A stretch of DNA of 64,000 bases from Acidaminobacter hydrogenoformans DSM 2784 (GTDB taxonomy: Bacteria > Bacillota > Clostridia > Peptostreptococcales > Acidaminobacteraceae). The notes beneath the pieces were generated by a model. That model saw only the letters and a program-made list of their open reading frames with translations, had not been told where the DNA came from and did no database searches. The position numbers and the translations under genes are program-made. This document shows positions 8,557 through 16,977 of this stretch, piece after piece. The stretch lies in the NCBI RefSeq assembly GCF_900103005.1, contig NZ_FMWL01000007.1, positions 97,487-161,486 of the forward strand. Direction: 5' to 3'. The number at the start of each line of letters is the position of its first letter. The first letter of the stretch is position 1.

Positions 8557-8586
8557 AGTATACCATCAGTGGCAGGGAGAGGGCAA
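8557..8586 (-). promoter_or_regulatory. Housekeeping promoter of the que operon
   Basis: On the minus strand TTGCCC, 18 bases, TATACT. It lies just upstream of the aptamer, where the riboswitch transcript should begin. Confidence 0.55.
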
Positions 8587-8794
8587 GTGTTGTTTGGTGT
8601 GGGTGGTGATTTCATATTCGGGGATGTTGTATTGAAAAAATTCGTGATAGTTTTTGAAGCCGTGTAACAAAATGTGGGTTTCAAACGTTATATTGAACAA
8701 AAGAAGGGAATGTAGTAATTACGAGTGACATTGTCTTATGTTTTGAACGTTTTTTTATTTTCGTATTCAAAAAAATAGAATTGGAGGTCGAGAA

Positions 8795-9322
8795 ATGCTG
8801 ACAGACTATGCCTACACGCTCCCCATGATCTTTCTGGTAATTTTCGTCGAATATAAGAAAAAGCTATTCCTGCGAGAGGCGAGTATGAAGGATGTGACCG
8901 TCCGCAACATTAAACCAAATCTAATCCGCTTAAAAACCTATGCGTATTATGTTTTTGCTTTGTTATTCACTTTGCTATACAAAGACGCTGCTGTGGCAGT
9001 TCGAGAAAATGTCGATCCAAGGTTTATTGGACCGCTGATTTCGTCCTTTGTTCTGATCTTTATGGTGGTGTCGCTGTTCCTGCTTAGAATTAATAAGGAC
9101 TTCTATATCAAAGAGAATGTGATCCATTTCTTTTACAAAGGTAATGTGCGCGTTCCTGAAGGGGTTAAAGCTGAAGAACTATCAACCGGAAAAGACTATA
9201 CAACCGTTCGTCTGTTGGAAAATTCGGGGCTGGTTGAGAAGCAAGACAGAATAAAATTACATGTTTACAGCGAAAATAGAGCGCTGTTCTATCAATACAT
9301 TTCACACACTGCGAGGTCATGA
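8795..9322 (+). CDS. Unrecognised membrane protein
   Basis: A 175-residue protein I do not recognise. Three hydrophobic segments are visible, near residues 5-18, 48-62 and 80-98, followed by a soluble C-terminal part of about 75 residues with alternating charges. There is no signal peptide cleavage site or known motif. GGAGG lies about eight bases before the ATG. Its stop overlaps the start of the next gene in ATGATGG, so the two are translationally coupled and probably act together. Confidence 0.7.
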   Translation: MLTDYAYTLPMIFLVIFVEYKKKLFLREASMKDVTVRNIKPNLIRLKTYAYYVFALLFTLLYKDAAVAVRENVDPRFIGPLISSFVLIFMVVSLFLLRINKDFYIKENVIHFFYKGNVRVPEGVKAEELSTGKDYTTVRLLENSGLVEKQDRIKLHVYSENRALFYQYISHTARS

Positions 9323-10827
9323 TGGCAACCTTTTTTGAAAGATATCAGAAACTGAATATTGACGGCTCTAAAGTTGGCTTGGCCCGAGGTGATGGCGAAA
9401 GTCACTACTTCTGTACGCCCAAAGGCGCAAAAGTGATTGGCTGGGCGGGTGCCGATGGGATCCACTACTGCCTCGTGCGCGGTTTCGGCAACATGGTGTT
9501 TGCCGTCAACCCTATGAGTACTCCGGGAAACTATGTGCATCCGGTGGCGAAAAATTTTAAGGACTTCCTGCGGCTCTTATTGGCATGTGGCGATACAGCG
9601 GTATTGGATCAGGCCAGTTACATGGATCAGACACAGTTTGATGCCTTTTTGCAGGACAATCCTTTCACCGCTGAGCAGCTGGCGTTTCTGGATGTCATCA
9701 GGGATGATCTGCGGCTCGACCCTATGGACGAACCGTATGCCTATATAAAAGCCCTGCAAGCAAATTTTGATTACAGACGCATCAAATATTCGGAGAATTA
9801 CTATGAGTGGGTTCCGGCAGAGCCAAAGCTCCCCGAATGGAAAGTCTACTTTGAAGGCAACTTTTGGGGGCATCATGGCCGCGAAAGAGCCGGCAAGGAA
9901 ATTGCCCTGAATAAACAGTTTGTCTGGGGCGAAGAAGTTTGGCAGATCCCGGCAATGTACAGCTGCAGTAAGGGCATAGTCATTGACTTTTGTGCGCAGG
10001 TTCCGGCTGAGCGAATCCGTTCCTTTGTGGACAAGTATCAGCTCTCTGTTGAGAATGATGGCGCTGACTTTTCAGAGGTTCAGCGGATGCAAATTGACGC
10101 AGAAAACCCGCTGAGCATTCATGTGAACCCAAAAATTGTGCTGAACGGCACAGTCGTGTCAATGGCCCATGGCAGTGGCGTGTCGTGGAATCCCTGCTTT
10201 CCGGAGGATAGCGATCTTGTGGCAAAAAGTGTGATTCAGCATTACGGTTTAGATCCTGCTTGTGGCTGGGCTATCTGGCGCTATGCTTTTCCCTGGATGA
10301 CGAAACGTAAGCCCTTGATCAAGGCGCTTGGCGCAAAACTCTCCCAGGAGCCTGCTACAATAATGGGGCCGCTTTTCAATGTATCAGAACCTGGTGAACG
10401 CCTTGTGTTCACACACCCGAGCACCGGTGTACTGCATACACTTACGGTCGAGGCCTATGAAAGACAGACTGTTGAACGTGAGCATTTTGGCTGCCAAAAT
10501 CATGAATTTCCAACGCATTTTAACATTATGACTTACTCACTCACGCCTGCTTTAACTGAGAGTGCCTTCTCAGTTGCTGATTGCGACCGTTCCGACCGAC
10601 CCAGGCAGAAGCGCGGAGGCCTCAACGAGCCACTGGCAGACAATAGCGCGTCTATAGGGATTATTGGCGGCGCAGATGGTCCTGCTGCCATTTGTTTAGG
10701 CAGCAGTTCCCAGAGTAAGTCACGCACAGCCTGCTCTGCGTTACGCTTTGAACCTGTAGACGAGGTGGCGTGGCAGTTGGTATTTTATGAAAAAAGGCGC
10801 GAGGATGTGATGGTGGCGTTGTTGTGA
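9319..10827 (+). CDS. Unrecognised 502-residue protein with a GIIGGADGP motif
   Basis: A large soluble-looking protein with no clear enzyme motif. The N-terminal ~400 residues are rich in Trp, Tyr and Phe and have no transmembrane segment. Near residues 449-465 it carries IGIIGGADGPAAICLG, which closely resembles the conserved IGIIGGADGPT segment of sodium-pumping decarboxylase beta subunits. I cannot see the rest of that membrane subunit, so the assignment is not transferred. Between ~425 and ~475 the composition changes (Ser, Gly, Arg-rich), suggesting an inserted or linker segment. It is coupled to the upstream membrane protein by a four-base overlap. Confidence 0.72.
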   Translation: MMATFFERYQKLNIDGSKVGLARGDGESHYFCTPKGAKVIGWAGADGIHYCLVRGFGNMVFAVNPMSTPGNYVHPVAKNFKDFLRLLLACGDTAVLDQASYMDQTQFDAFLQDNPFTAEQLAFLDVIRDDLRLDPMDEPYAYIKALQANFDYRRIKYSENYYEWVPAEPKLPEWKVYFEGNFWGHHGRERAGKEIALNKQFVWGEEVWQIPAMYSCSKGIVIDFCAQVPAERIRSFVDKYQLSVENDGADFSEVQRMQIDAENPLSIHVNPKIVLNGTVVSMAHGSGVSWNPCFPEDSDLVAKSVIQHYGLDPACGWAIWRYAFPWMTKRKPLIKALGAKLSQEPATIMGPLFNVSEPGERLVFTHPSTGVLHTLTVEAYERQTVEREHFGCQNHEFPTHFNIMTYSLTPALTESAFSVADCDRSDRPRQKRGGLNEPLADNSASIGIIGGADGPAAICLGSSSQSKSRTACSALRFEPVDEVAWQLVFYEKRREDVMVALL

Positions 10828-11005
10828 ACTTAAAACTCAGAGGTAATGAGGATGACAGTTAGCTGCTAATCAGCAGTATTGACACTTAGACGTTTTGTAA
10901 GAGAATGAATTAGGTGATATAATATCCATGTAGAGAAACACTGAAGAATTCAATTCCTGGAGCGGAATGCAAAAGCAGTAAAAGTCTTAATTGAGGAGGT
11001 CAACA

Positions 11006-11308
11006 ATGAATTCTATTGATGAAATAATGAATGCGTTGAACTCTAATATGAGCTCTATCAAGAAATTCCACGTGAAGAAAATCGGGGTATTCGGTTCATT
11101 TGTACGTGGCGAGCAGACTGATACCAGCGATATTGATATATTGGTCGAATTTGAAGATAACCAGGAAACACTTGATAATTACATGGATTTGAAATTTTAT
11201 CTTGAGGATCTCTTTGCGAGACGCGTTGACGTAGTTATATCAAGCGTGATTAAAGAAGTGTTAAAAAAATCGATCGTGGAGAGTGTGAAATATGCAAAGG
11301 GAGCTTAA
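11006..11308 (+). CDS. mntA: MNT-domain nucleotidyltransferase antitoxin (MntA type)
   Basis: Minimal nucleotidyltransferase of 100 residues. The motif GSFVRGEQTDTSDIDILVEF (residues 30-49) gives the GS...DxD catalytic signature, and RRVDVV supplies the third aspartate. In studied pairs the MNT protein adds AMP to a tyrosine of the HEPN toxin and inactivates it. ATG at 11006 follows GAGGAGG by six bases; an in-frame TTG at 10991 lies before that site. The next gene overlaps by 17 bp, so the antitoxin is made first. Confidence 0.9.
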   Translation: MNSIDEIMNALNSNMSSIKKFHVKKIGVFGSFVRGEQTDTSDIDILVEFEDNQETLDNYMDLKFYLEDLFARRVDVVISSVIKEVLKKSIVESVKYAKGA

Positions 11309-11633
11309 AGCATACTTTGAGGACACGTTAAACGCGATTGAAAAAATTGAGAGATACACATCAGGGATGAGCAAAGAAGATTTAAACCATAATGATATGG
11401 TTTTAGATGCTGTCGTAAGAAATTTAGAAATTATTGGTGAAGCGGTTAAGAAAATCCCAATTGAAGTTAGGGTGGAGTATTGTGATATTCCGTGGAGAAA
11501 AATTGCGGGGCTGAGGGACATACTCATTCATGAATATTTCGGAATTAACATCAATATAATTTGGGATGTTGTAGAAAATAAATTAAGTCCATTAAAGAAG
11601 ACTATGACGGAATTGCTAAATGATTATTCATAA
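11292..11633 (+). CDS. hepT: HEPN-domain toxin (HepT type)
   Basis: An all-alpha HEPN protein of 113 residues, the predicted RNase toxin partner of the MNT protein. The catalytic RX4HXY motif is intact as Arg75, His80 and Tyr82 in RDILIHEY; Tyr82 is the residue that partner MNT proteins AMPylate. It overlaps the antitoxin gene by 17 bp in a different frame. The pair is AT-rich compared with its neighbours, in line with transfer. Confidence 0.9.
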   Translation: MQRELKAYFEDTLNAIEKIERYTSGMSKEDLNHNDMVLDAVVRNLEIIGEAVKKIPIEVRVEYCDIPWRKIAGLRDILIHEYFGININIIWDVVENKLSPLKKTMTELLNDYS

Positions 11634-11801
11634 ATAAGACTAAAAAAATCAATTTTGGTGAATTTGAATATTATCCAATGAAAAACCAAAAATTGTGTCC
11701 CCACCACCAGACCGTTCCGTAGTCGCGACCTTCGTAAGCGGCTCGCAAACGCAGGGCGTATGACAGGGAATAGTCTCATCCGATGAGTGAACTATCTAAT
11801 G

Positions 11802-11835
11802 AAAAAAGACCATGACACCGTCATGATCTTTTTTT
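11802..11835. terminator. Bidirectional terminator
   Basis: AAAAAAGACCATGAC pairs with GTCATGATCTTTTTT between convergent genes. The core GACCATGAC/GTCATGATC also occurs in the repeats at 36697 and 54183. Upstream, the word GGCTCGCAAACGCAGGGCG (11741-11759) recurs near 54156. Confidence 0.8.
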
Positions 11836-11848
11836 ATGCCCAAACTTA

Positions 11849-13327
11849 TCACTTCATCAGCCCCAAATAATTATCCTTGGTAATGCTTCTATCATACAGA
11901 ACATAGCCCGGTTCAATATTAAACTGATAATAAGACATTGTGAAATGGAGGTGTGGTCCGGTGGAGAAGCCCGTTGATCCAACGGTTCCAATTAACTGCC
12001 CGCGTTCTGCAATGTCCCCTTCTGCAACATTTAATTTATCAAGATGAAAGTAAACGCTGAACAGCCCTTCACCGTGGTCAATGACAATGGTGTTGCCGGT
12101 TAAGATCAGCGGCATTGCCAGGGTTACCCTGCCTCTGTTGGTTGATAGGACTTCAGCGCCACGAGGCGCAGCAATGTCAATACCGGAGTGTCTGTAAGCC
12201 GTTAGAGCGCCGTTGACAGAACGCGACTCACCAAATTCAGTGGAAAGTCTGCCTATAGTTGGCAGGACAAAAGGCTCTGAATAATACTTTGTCGTTGATG
12301 ACGATTCCCGCGAAGGGTTGAAATACTTGCTGTATTCGGCGTAAGCTTCATCGTTTCTTGTGCTGGATTCAATGCTGGGATCCACCGTCAGCTTTTGTAC
12401 TCTGAAATCCCTTGAAACGATTTCAATAGTTTTTGTTGTAATGACGCCTGTTTCAGAATGAGTAAATTCAAGGCTGTGTTTGCCAGGTGCTGTACTGTAG
12501 TTGGTTGGGATAACCCCTTGGATCACGCTGTCATGATGATACCATTTGAAATCTGAATACAAGTCTTGAACCAGTGATAGTTCAGAAGGGCTGTCTGCAT
12601 GATATACAGATAGCTTTAGTACATCCCCCTGTATGAGTTTGTTTTTTGAAAGCACAATATTCAGGGGGAGATTGTCATCTGTGATAATGCCCAGCTTTAC
12701 GAGCAGTTTATAGGACAATACTGCAGCCTGTGCCCGGCTGGCATATTGTTTAGGTGCAAAGCTGCCATCCGGATAACCGGATATAAAATCCAGTGCAACG
12801 GACGCAGTGGCGTTCTCGTAATAACGGGGGGATACTGTCCCAAGGTCACTCAATCTCGAGCTTGCTGCATTGAGGACTATAGGATCCAGCAGTCTTCCGG
12901 AGTTAATGTAGGCATTGACGACAATACTGGCCATTTCTTCTCTTGATATGTTCATGTTAAAGGTGGCGTCATCCATATTCCCGTATTCATTCGGGAGGAT
13001 GAGACCGCCTTCAAGAGCCGCTTCAATAAAGGGCTGTCCCCAGTACTCACCTTGTAATGGACTGCGTAAATTAATCCCTTGTGAATTGACAATGATTGCA
13101 ATAAACTCAATTCTTTTAATAGTGTCATTGGGTTTGAAGGTGCCGTCCGGATAACCAGAAACCGCATTGTATTTTGAAACCATTTCGACATAGGACTTTG
13201 CCCAGTGGTTCTCAATGTCGCAAAAATTCGCCGCAATGGAGGATGCTCCGGCAGTTAAAGTGGATCCAGCAATAACCGCAATAGTCAGAATCAAAGTGAA
13301 GATTTGATTTTTATAGTTATATGACAT
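11849..13327 (-). CDS. SLH-domain M23 metallopeptidase
   Basis: A 492-residue exported cell-wall hydrolase. A signal peptide covers residues ~1-30. Three S-layer-homology repeats follow (about 32-75, 95-145 and 165-205, with SGYPDGTFKPN and SGYPDGSFAPK), which anchor proteins to secondary wall polymer. A ~130-residue linker leads to a C-terminal LytM/M23 domain with zinc ligands in YRHSGIDIA and GPHLHF. M23 enzymes cut peptide cross-links of peptidoglycan, so it may act in wall remodelling. The ATG at 13327 follows AAAGGAGG; an in-frame ATG at 13345 lies before that site. Confidence 0.9.
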   Translation of the reverse strand: MSYNYKNQIFTLILTIAVIAGSTLTAGASSIAANFCDIENHWAKSYVEMVSKYNAVSGYPDGTFKPNDTIKRIEFIAIIVNSQGINLRSPLQGEYWGQPFIEAALEGGLILPNEYGNMDDATFNMNISREEMASIVVNAYINSGRLLDPIVLNAASSRLSDLGTVSPRYYENATASVALDFISGYPDGSFAPKQYASRAQAAVLSYKLLVKLGIITDDNLPLNIVLSKNKLIQGDVLKLSVYHADSPSELSLVQDLYSDFKWYHHDSVIQGVIPTNYSTAPGKHSLEFTHSETGVITTKTIEIVSRDFRVQKLTVDPSIESSTRNDEAYAEYSKYFNPSRESSSTTKYYSEPFVLPTIGRLSTEFGESRSVNGALTAYRHSGIDIAAPRGAEVLSTNRGRVTLAMPLILTGNTIVIDHGEGLFSVYFHLDKLNVAEGDIAERGQLIGTVGSTGFSTGPHLHFTMSYYQFNIEPGYVLYDRSITKDNYLGLMK

Positions 13328-13399
13328 TTGTTGTCCTCCTTTCATAGAGGTTCAGAATGTATTTTTCAACATATTCAGGATAACTTGATTAAATAGCCG

Positions 13400-13431
13400 C
13401 GCACACCCGTGACTTCAGTCGTGGGTGTGCG
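13400..13431. repeat. IS200/IS605-like end hairpin
   Basis: CGCACACCCGTGAC, a TTCA loop, then GTCGTGGGTGTGCG: a near-perfect hairpin of ~14 pairs with no T-run. Hairpins with CGTGACTTCAGTCGTGGG-type sequence are typical of IS200/IS605 element ends. No TnpA or TnpB gene is nearby, so this would be a solo end or a small palindromic element. Confidence 0.45.
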
Positions 13432-13453
13432 GTGTCTTATGTATACTTATGAA

Positions 13454-14203
13454 TTATATGTATTTGGAAGTTGTTGGAGATTCGTAATGTGTGGTTTTTT
13501 TGCATACGGATACAGGGTTAAAAATCGCATCAAAAAATGGATCCTGAATAACAAGGGTAAATTGATTTTTCTTATAATCCAACAGCCCTTCACGTTTTAA
13601 TTTACTTAATTCATTCGAAAGGGCACTGCGGTTAACACAGAGAAATGAAGCCATTTCTTCACGTGTGAACGGAATGGTAAAGCTAGGTGTGTTTTGTCTG
13701 CGAGCTTGCATTGAAAGATAGGTCATCAACCTGCCGCGCAAGCTATTTTGAGACAGTATAGCGTTTCTGTAATAATTTCGCATGTTAATTTGTGAGATAT
13801 GCGTGAGTAAGTGGCTAACAATTTTACTCCGCTCTGATTCGATGATATTCCCGGGCTCTAAGAATAAAGAAGCAGGGAAAAAGATCACTTTTGACGCAGT
13901 TGCTGAGAGTACAGAATACGGAGCCTTCTTTGTTTTAGTACAAATGAGATCACATCCCAGAATATATGAAGGGAGCAGTTTGTCAACAAGGCTGATGCTA
14001 CCATCGTAGAAGACTTGTATTGTGTGCAAATTGCCCTCCAAAATGATACCTATGCTATTTATTGGTTTTAAGAGCTCAATGACACATTCCTTAGGATTGA
14101 AACTTCTAATATTGGAATGCGGCATTAATGAGTGTTTTATAGTTGAAGATGATAGATCCTGAAAAAGTTTCGTTTGAGTTAAAATTGTAATAATATCTTC
14201 CAA
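13454..14203 (-). CDS. Crp/Fnr-family transcriptional regulator
   Basis: A 249-residue regulator with an N-terminal cyclic-nucleotide-binding-like beta barrel (residues ~15-130) and a C-terminal winged helix whose recognition region is FTREEMASFLCVNRSALSNELSKL without its first residues exceeding the usual HTH_Crp length. There is no N-terminal cysteine cluster of the FNR type. The start is TTG at 14203, with GGAGG nine bases upstream. It is divergent from an ABC transporter operon with a perfect palindrome between them, so it very likely controls that operon and itself. Confidence 0.86.
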   Translation of the reverse strand: MEDIITILTQTKLFQDLSSSTIKHSLMPHSNIRSFNPKECVIELLKPINSIGIILEGNLHTIQVFYDGSISLVDKLLPSYILGCDLICTKTKKAPYSVLSATASKVIFFPASLFLEPGNIIESERSKIVSHLLTHISQINMRNYYRNAILSQNSLRGRLMTYLSMQARRQNTPSFTIPFTREEMASFLCVNRSALSNELSKLKREGLLDYKKNQFTLVIQDPFFDAIFNPVSVCKKTTHYESPTTSKYI

Positions 14204-14258
14204 CGGTTCTTACCTCCTCCCCAAATCATTGAGCATGGTTTAATTAAATTTATCAGAA

Positions 14259-14280
14259 GTATGTTGTTTAAACAACATAC
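14259..14280. promoter_or_regulatory. Crp/Fnr-type palindromic operator
   Basis: A perfect 22-bp palindrome whose left half is GTATGTTGTTT. It is centred midway between the divergent regulator and the transporter operon. Crp/Fnr proteins bind 22-bp two-fold symmetric sites, so this fits the adjacent regulator. A related AACAACAATTTGTT lies at 16930-16946, before the DUF364 gene. Confidence 0.75.
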
Positions 14281-14337
14281 TTTATTGTTTTTCTCCTGTA
14301 TTGTTGAAACTGATGGGATGACAAGGAGGTTTTTTTT

Positions 14338-15402
14338 ATGTTTAGTTCAAAAATATATAGTGTTTTTAAAAAAACTATATTTTTATCAATTTTCGTATTA
14401 ATAGCCGGGAATGCTTTAACCGGATGCTCTCAAAGCACAGCACCAAAAGAAAGTGCTTCTGCACAAAATGCGACATCTGAAAAAGATATCAGCCTAGATG
14501 TTGCGGTAGAGTATACTGACCACGCAGCCGCTTTCTATTATGCCCAGGGCAAAAATCTTTTTTCTGGGACTGGAATAAAAATTAATGATGTCAAAGTATA
14601 TGCCAGCGGCGTAGGAGTGGCAGCAGCCTTTACCAAAGGCGGATTTGATGTCAGTTATATGTGCTTGGTCCCTGCGATTTTTACTTATGCCAATGGGGGT
14701 GTTCCTATAAAAATTATTGCTGGTACCCATAAGAACGGTTATGGGCTGATAGTAAATAGTGCTAAAATCCAAGAACTAAGCGATCTTGAAAAGACAGGAA
14801 TCAAAATAGCCAATGGTCCCGAGGGAACCTCGACAGATTTTTTGCAAAAGCTATTAATTGAAAATAAAAATATAGATTCTGAAAAAATTATGTCCAATAC
14901 GGTACGGATGAATGCGGCTAAACAGCTTATGGCCCTGCGTAGCGGGAAAGTCGATGCCATCTTTGTTCCCGAACATTTTGCAACGTTGGCCGCTTCTTTC
15001 CCCAGCATGAAAATGCTCCTGAAAAGCACTGACATATGGCCAGATATGCAGGGAAGCGTACTTGTGGTGACTGAGGAGTTGTTAAAGAATCAGCCAGAGA
15101 CTGTAGAAAAATTGAAAGAAATCAATAAAAATAGCATTCAGCTCATGAATGAAAATCCGCAGGCCGCGGCTGAGATAGTAGCCCAAAATTTAAATATTAA
15201 CCAAATGATGGTCAAAGAAGAGACGCAAAGTCCGGAAGCAAACCTGGAAGTAACCTCAGAAATCGCTGCTGCTTCAATGAATAATTTAATAATGACACCG
15301 GAGATCAGCATAGAAGAGGTGCAAGCCGTTATAGACAAGATGTACGCTATGGGCTATTTAACGAAATCTTTTGACGCAAAAGAAATTATGGCAGTTGATT
15401 GA
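14338..15402 (+). CDS. ABC transporter substrate-binding lipoprotein (SsuA/TauA type)
   Basis: A 354-residue lipoprotein with signal peptide 1-29 and lipobox ALTGC (Cys30). The mature part has the NMT1/SsuA-like periplasmic fold: an opening LDVAVEYTDHAAAFYYA strand-helix and a SDLEKTGIKIANGPEGTS segment. It would deliver a small anion or chelate to the permease encoded next. AAGGAGG precedes the ATG. It is the first gene of an operon opposite a Crp/Fnr regulator; the DUF364 gene downstream hints at a metal-related substrate, but that is inference. Confidence 0.86.
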   Translation: MFSSKIYSVFKKTIFLSIFVLIAGNALTGCSQSTAPKESASAQNATSEKDISLDVAVEYTDHAAAFYYAQGKNLFSGTGIKINDVKVYASGVGVAAAFTKGGFDVSYMCLVPAIFTYANGGVPIKIIAGTHKNGYGLIVNSAKIQELSDLEKTGIKIANGPEGTSTDFLQKLLIENKNIDSEKIMSNTVRMNAAKQLMALRSGKVDAIFVPEHFATLAASFPSMKMLLKSTDIWPDMQGSVLVVTEELLKNQPETVEKLKEINKNSIQLMNENPQAAAEIVAQNLNINQMMVKEETQSPEANLEVTSEIAAASMNNLIMTPEISIEEVQAVIDKMYAMGYLTKSFDAKEIMAVD

Positions 15403-15424
15403 GGATAAGGGTGATCAGCTAGAG

Positions 15425-16177
15425 ATGAAGCAAAATATATTAAAAAATAACTTATTACATCTTTTGCCCATTACATTATTTCTTGTCCTATGGGAAATAG
15501 CGGGACAGACTGCCCAAACACCTTTGTTTCCGCCATTGAGCAAAGTTATAGAAGCATTTGGTTCACTCTTGCGTAATGGTATGTTTCTTAAAGGTATAGT
15601 GGCAAGTTTTGGAAGAGTCCTTATCGGCTATATTCTTGGGAGCTCGGCCGGCTTGTTTGTTGGGATCATAATGGGTGTTAATAAAACGGCAGAGCGCAGT
15701 CTAAGACCGCTGATCAGCATTCTGTTTCCTATCCCGACTTTAGGATGGCTTCCGTTGTTAATGTTGTGGATTGGCATCAATGAGGCATTACCGGTTGCCC
15801 TTATCTTCATCTGTGCTTTCTTTCCGGTTTCCTACAATACTTTGACCGGAATAAAAGAGGTGAAAGAGGAATATATTAAAGCCGCTCGTACGCTTGGAGC
15901 ATCTTCTTGGTATACCCTTTGGCATGTCATACTGCCAATGGCTTCTCCAAATATTTTTACAGGCTTGCGCCTGGAGTCGGGAATGGTATGGCGGACGGTC
16001 ATTGCAGCGGAAATGTTTGCAATACCCACAGGAATTGGAGCCCTGCTGATGAACGCGGAAAGTTTGATCCGGGTAGATGTTATTATGGTCTGTTTAGTTG
16101 TGTTATCCATAATGTGTTCAACTTTTGAGCGTTTCTTCCTGTGGCTGGAACGCAGAACAACTGGTGCCTGGAGGTAA
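15425..16177 (+). CDS. ABC transporter permease (SsuC/TauC type)
   Basis: A 250-residue inner-membrane permease with six predicted membrane segments. The cytoplasmic EAA loop EYIKAARTLGASSWYTLWHV contacts the ATPase. The ATG at 15425 lies 22 bp after the binding-protein stop and is preceded by AAGGGTG at somewhat long spacing; an in-frame TTG at 15371 would overlap the upstream gene. The stop is two bases before the ATPase start. Confidence 0.88.
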   Translation: MKQNILKNNLLHLLPITLFLVLWEIAGQTAQTPLFPPLSKVIEAFGSLLRNGMFLKGIVASFGRVLIGYILGSSAGLFVGIIMGVNKTAERSLRPLISILFPIPTLGWLPLLMLWIGINEALPVALIFICAFFPVSYNTLTGIKEVKEEYIKAARTLGASSWYTLWHVILPMASPNIFTGLRLESGMVWRTVIAAEMFAIPTGIGALLMNAESLIRVDVIMVCLVVLSIMCSTFERFFLWLERRTTGAWR

Positions 16178-16179
16178 AA

Positions 16180-16884
16180 ATGTCATATATTAGCCTTGAA
16201 AATATTACTACACCATACTGTTTGGAAAATGTAAATCTGAATATTGAAGCTGGTGAAATCATGGCGGTGCTGGGTTTTACCGGTGCGGGCAAGAGCACGC
16301 TGCTCAATGTGATTGCAGGTTTGACTGAATACAAGGGTGACGTTTATTTCAATCAAAATAACATGAACCACATACGTACAGAAAGGCGTAATGTAGGTTA
16401 TCTGCTTCAGGATATTTATTTGTTTCCCCATCTCAATACATTCGATAATATAGCCTTTGGTTTGCGTGCCGGCGGTTATCCGGATGATGAAATAAAAGAA
16501 AAAATTGATTCAATCTTGCATCTTTTGAATATAACCCATTTGAAAAAACGTTATCCGAAGGATCTCAGCGGTGGCGAAAAACAACGGGTTGGATTAGCAA
16601 GATCCATCATCATAGAACCTAAGATTTTGCTTCTGGATGAACCGTTGTCAAGCCTAGACCCTTCTACTGCCAGAAGCATTCGAAAAGAATTAAAAGTACT
16701 ACAAAAACGTTTGAATTTGACGATACTCTATGTTACTCATGATTTTGCTGAGGCTAAGGAACTTGCAGATAGAATTGTTGTGATAACAGAAGGCCAAATA
16801 AAGCAGTTGGGTTCTGTTCATGATATTTTTAATCTACCCGCTGAAGAGATAAGGGAGTTCATATCAGCTGCAATTTCAGTTTAA
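16180..16884 (+). CDS. ABC transporter ATP-binding protein (SsuB/TauB type)
   Basis: A 234-residue ATPase that energises the adjacent permease. It has Walker A GFTGAGKST at 32-40, Q-loop LLQD, signature LSGGEKQR, Walker B ILLLDEP and the H-loop THD. TGGAGG overlaps the end of the permease gene, five bases before the ATG, so the two are coupled. An upstream in-frame start at 16141 would lie inside the permease gene. Confidence 0.93.
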   Translation: MSYISLENITTPYCLENVNLNIEAGEIMAVLGFTGAGKSTLLNVIAGLTEYKGDVYFNQNNMNHIRTERRNVGYLLQDIYLFPHLNTFDNIAFGLRAGGYPDDEIKEKIDSILHLLNITHLKKRYPKDLSGGEKQRVGLARSIIIEPKILLLDEPLSSLDPSTARSIRKELKVLQKRLNLTILYVTHDFAEAKELADRIVVITEGQIKQLGSVHDIFNLPAEEIREFISAAISV

Positions 16885-16977
16885 TATTTGCAAATTTCTT
16901 TGCTGTTTTGCGTTTGATTCAATAGAAATTCAACAACAATTTGTTAGTTATACATCAAATAAAAAAGGAGCTTAAAC

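Noticed and set aside
9319..10827. Assignment as a sodium-pumping decarboxylase beta subunit
   Set aside because: Only the GIIGGADGP segment matches; the multiple membrane spans of that subunit are absent.
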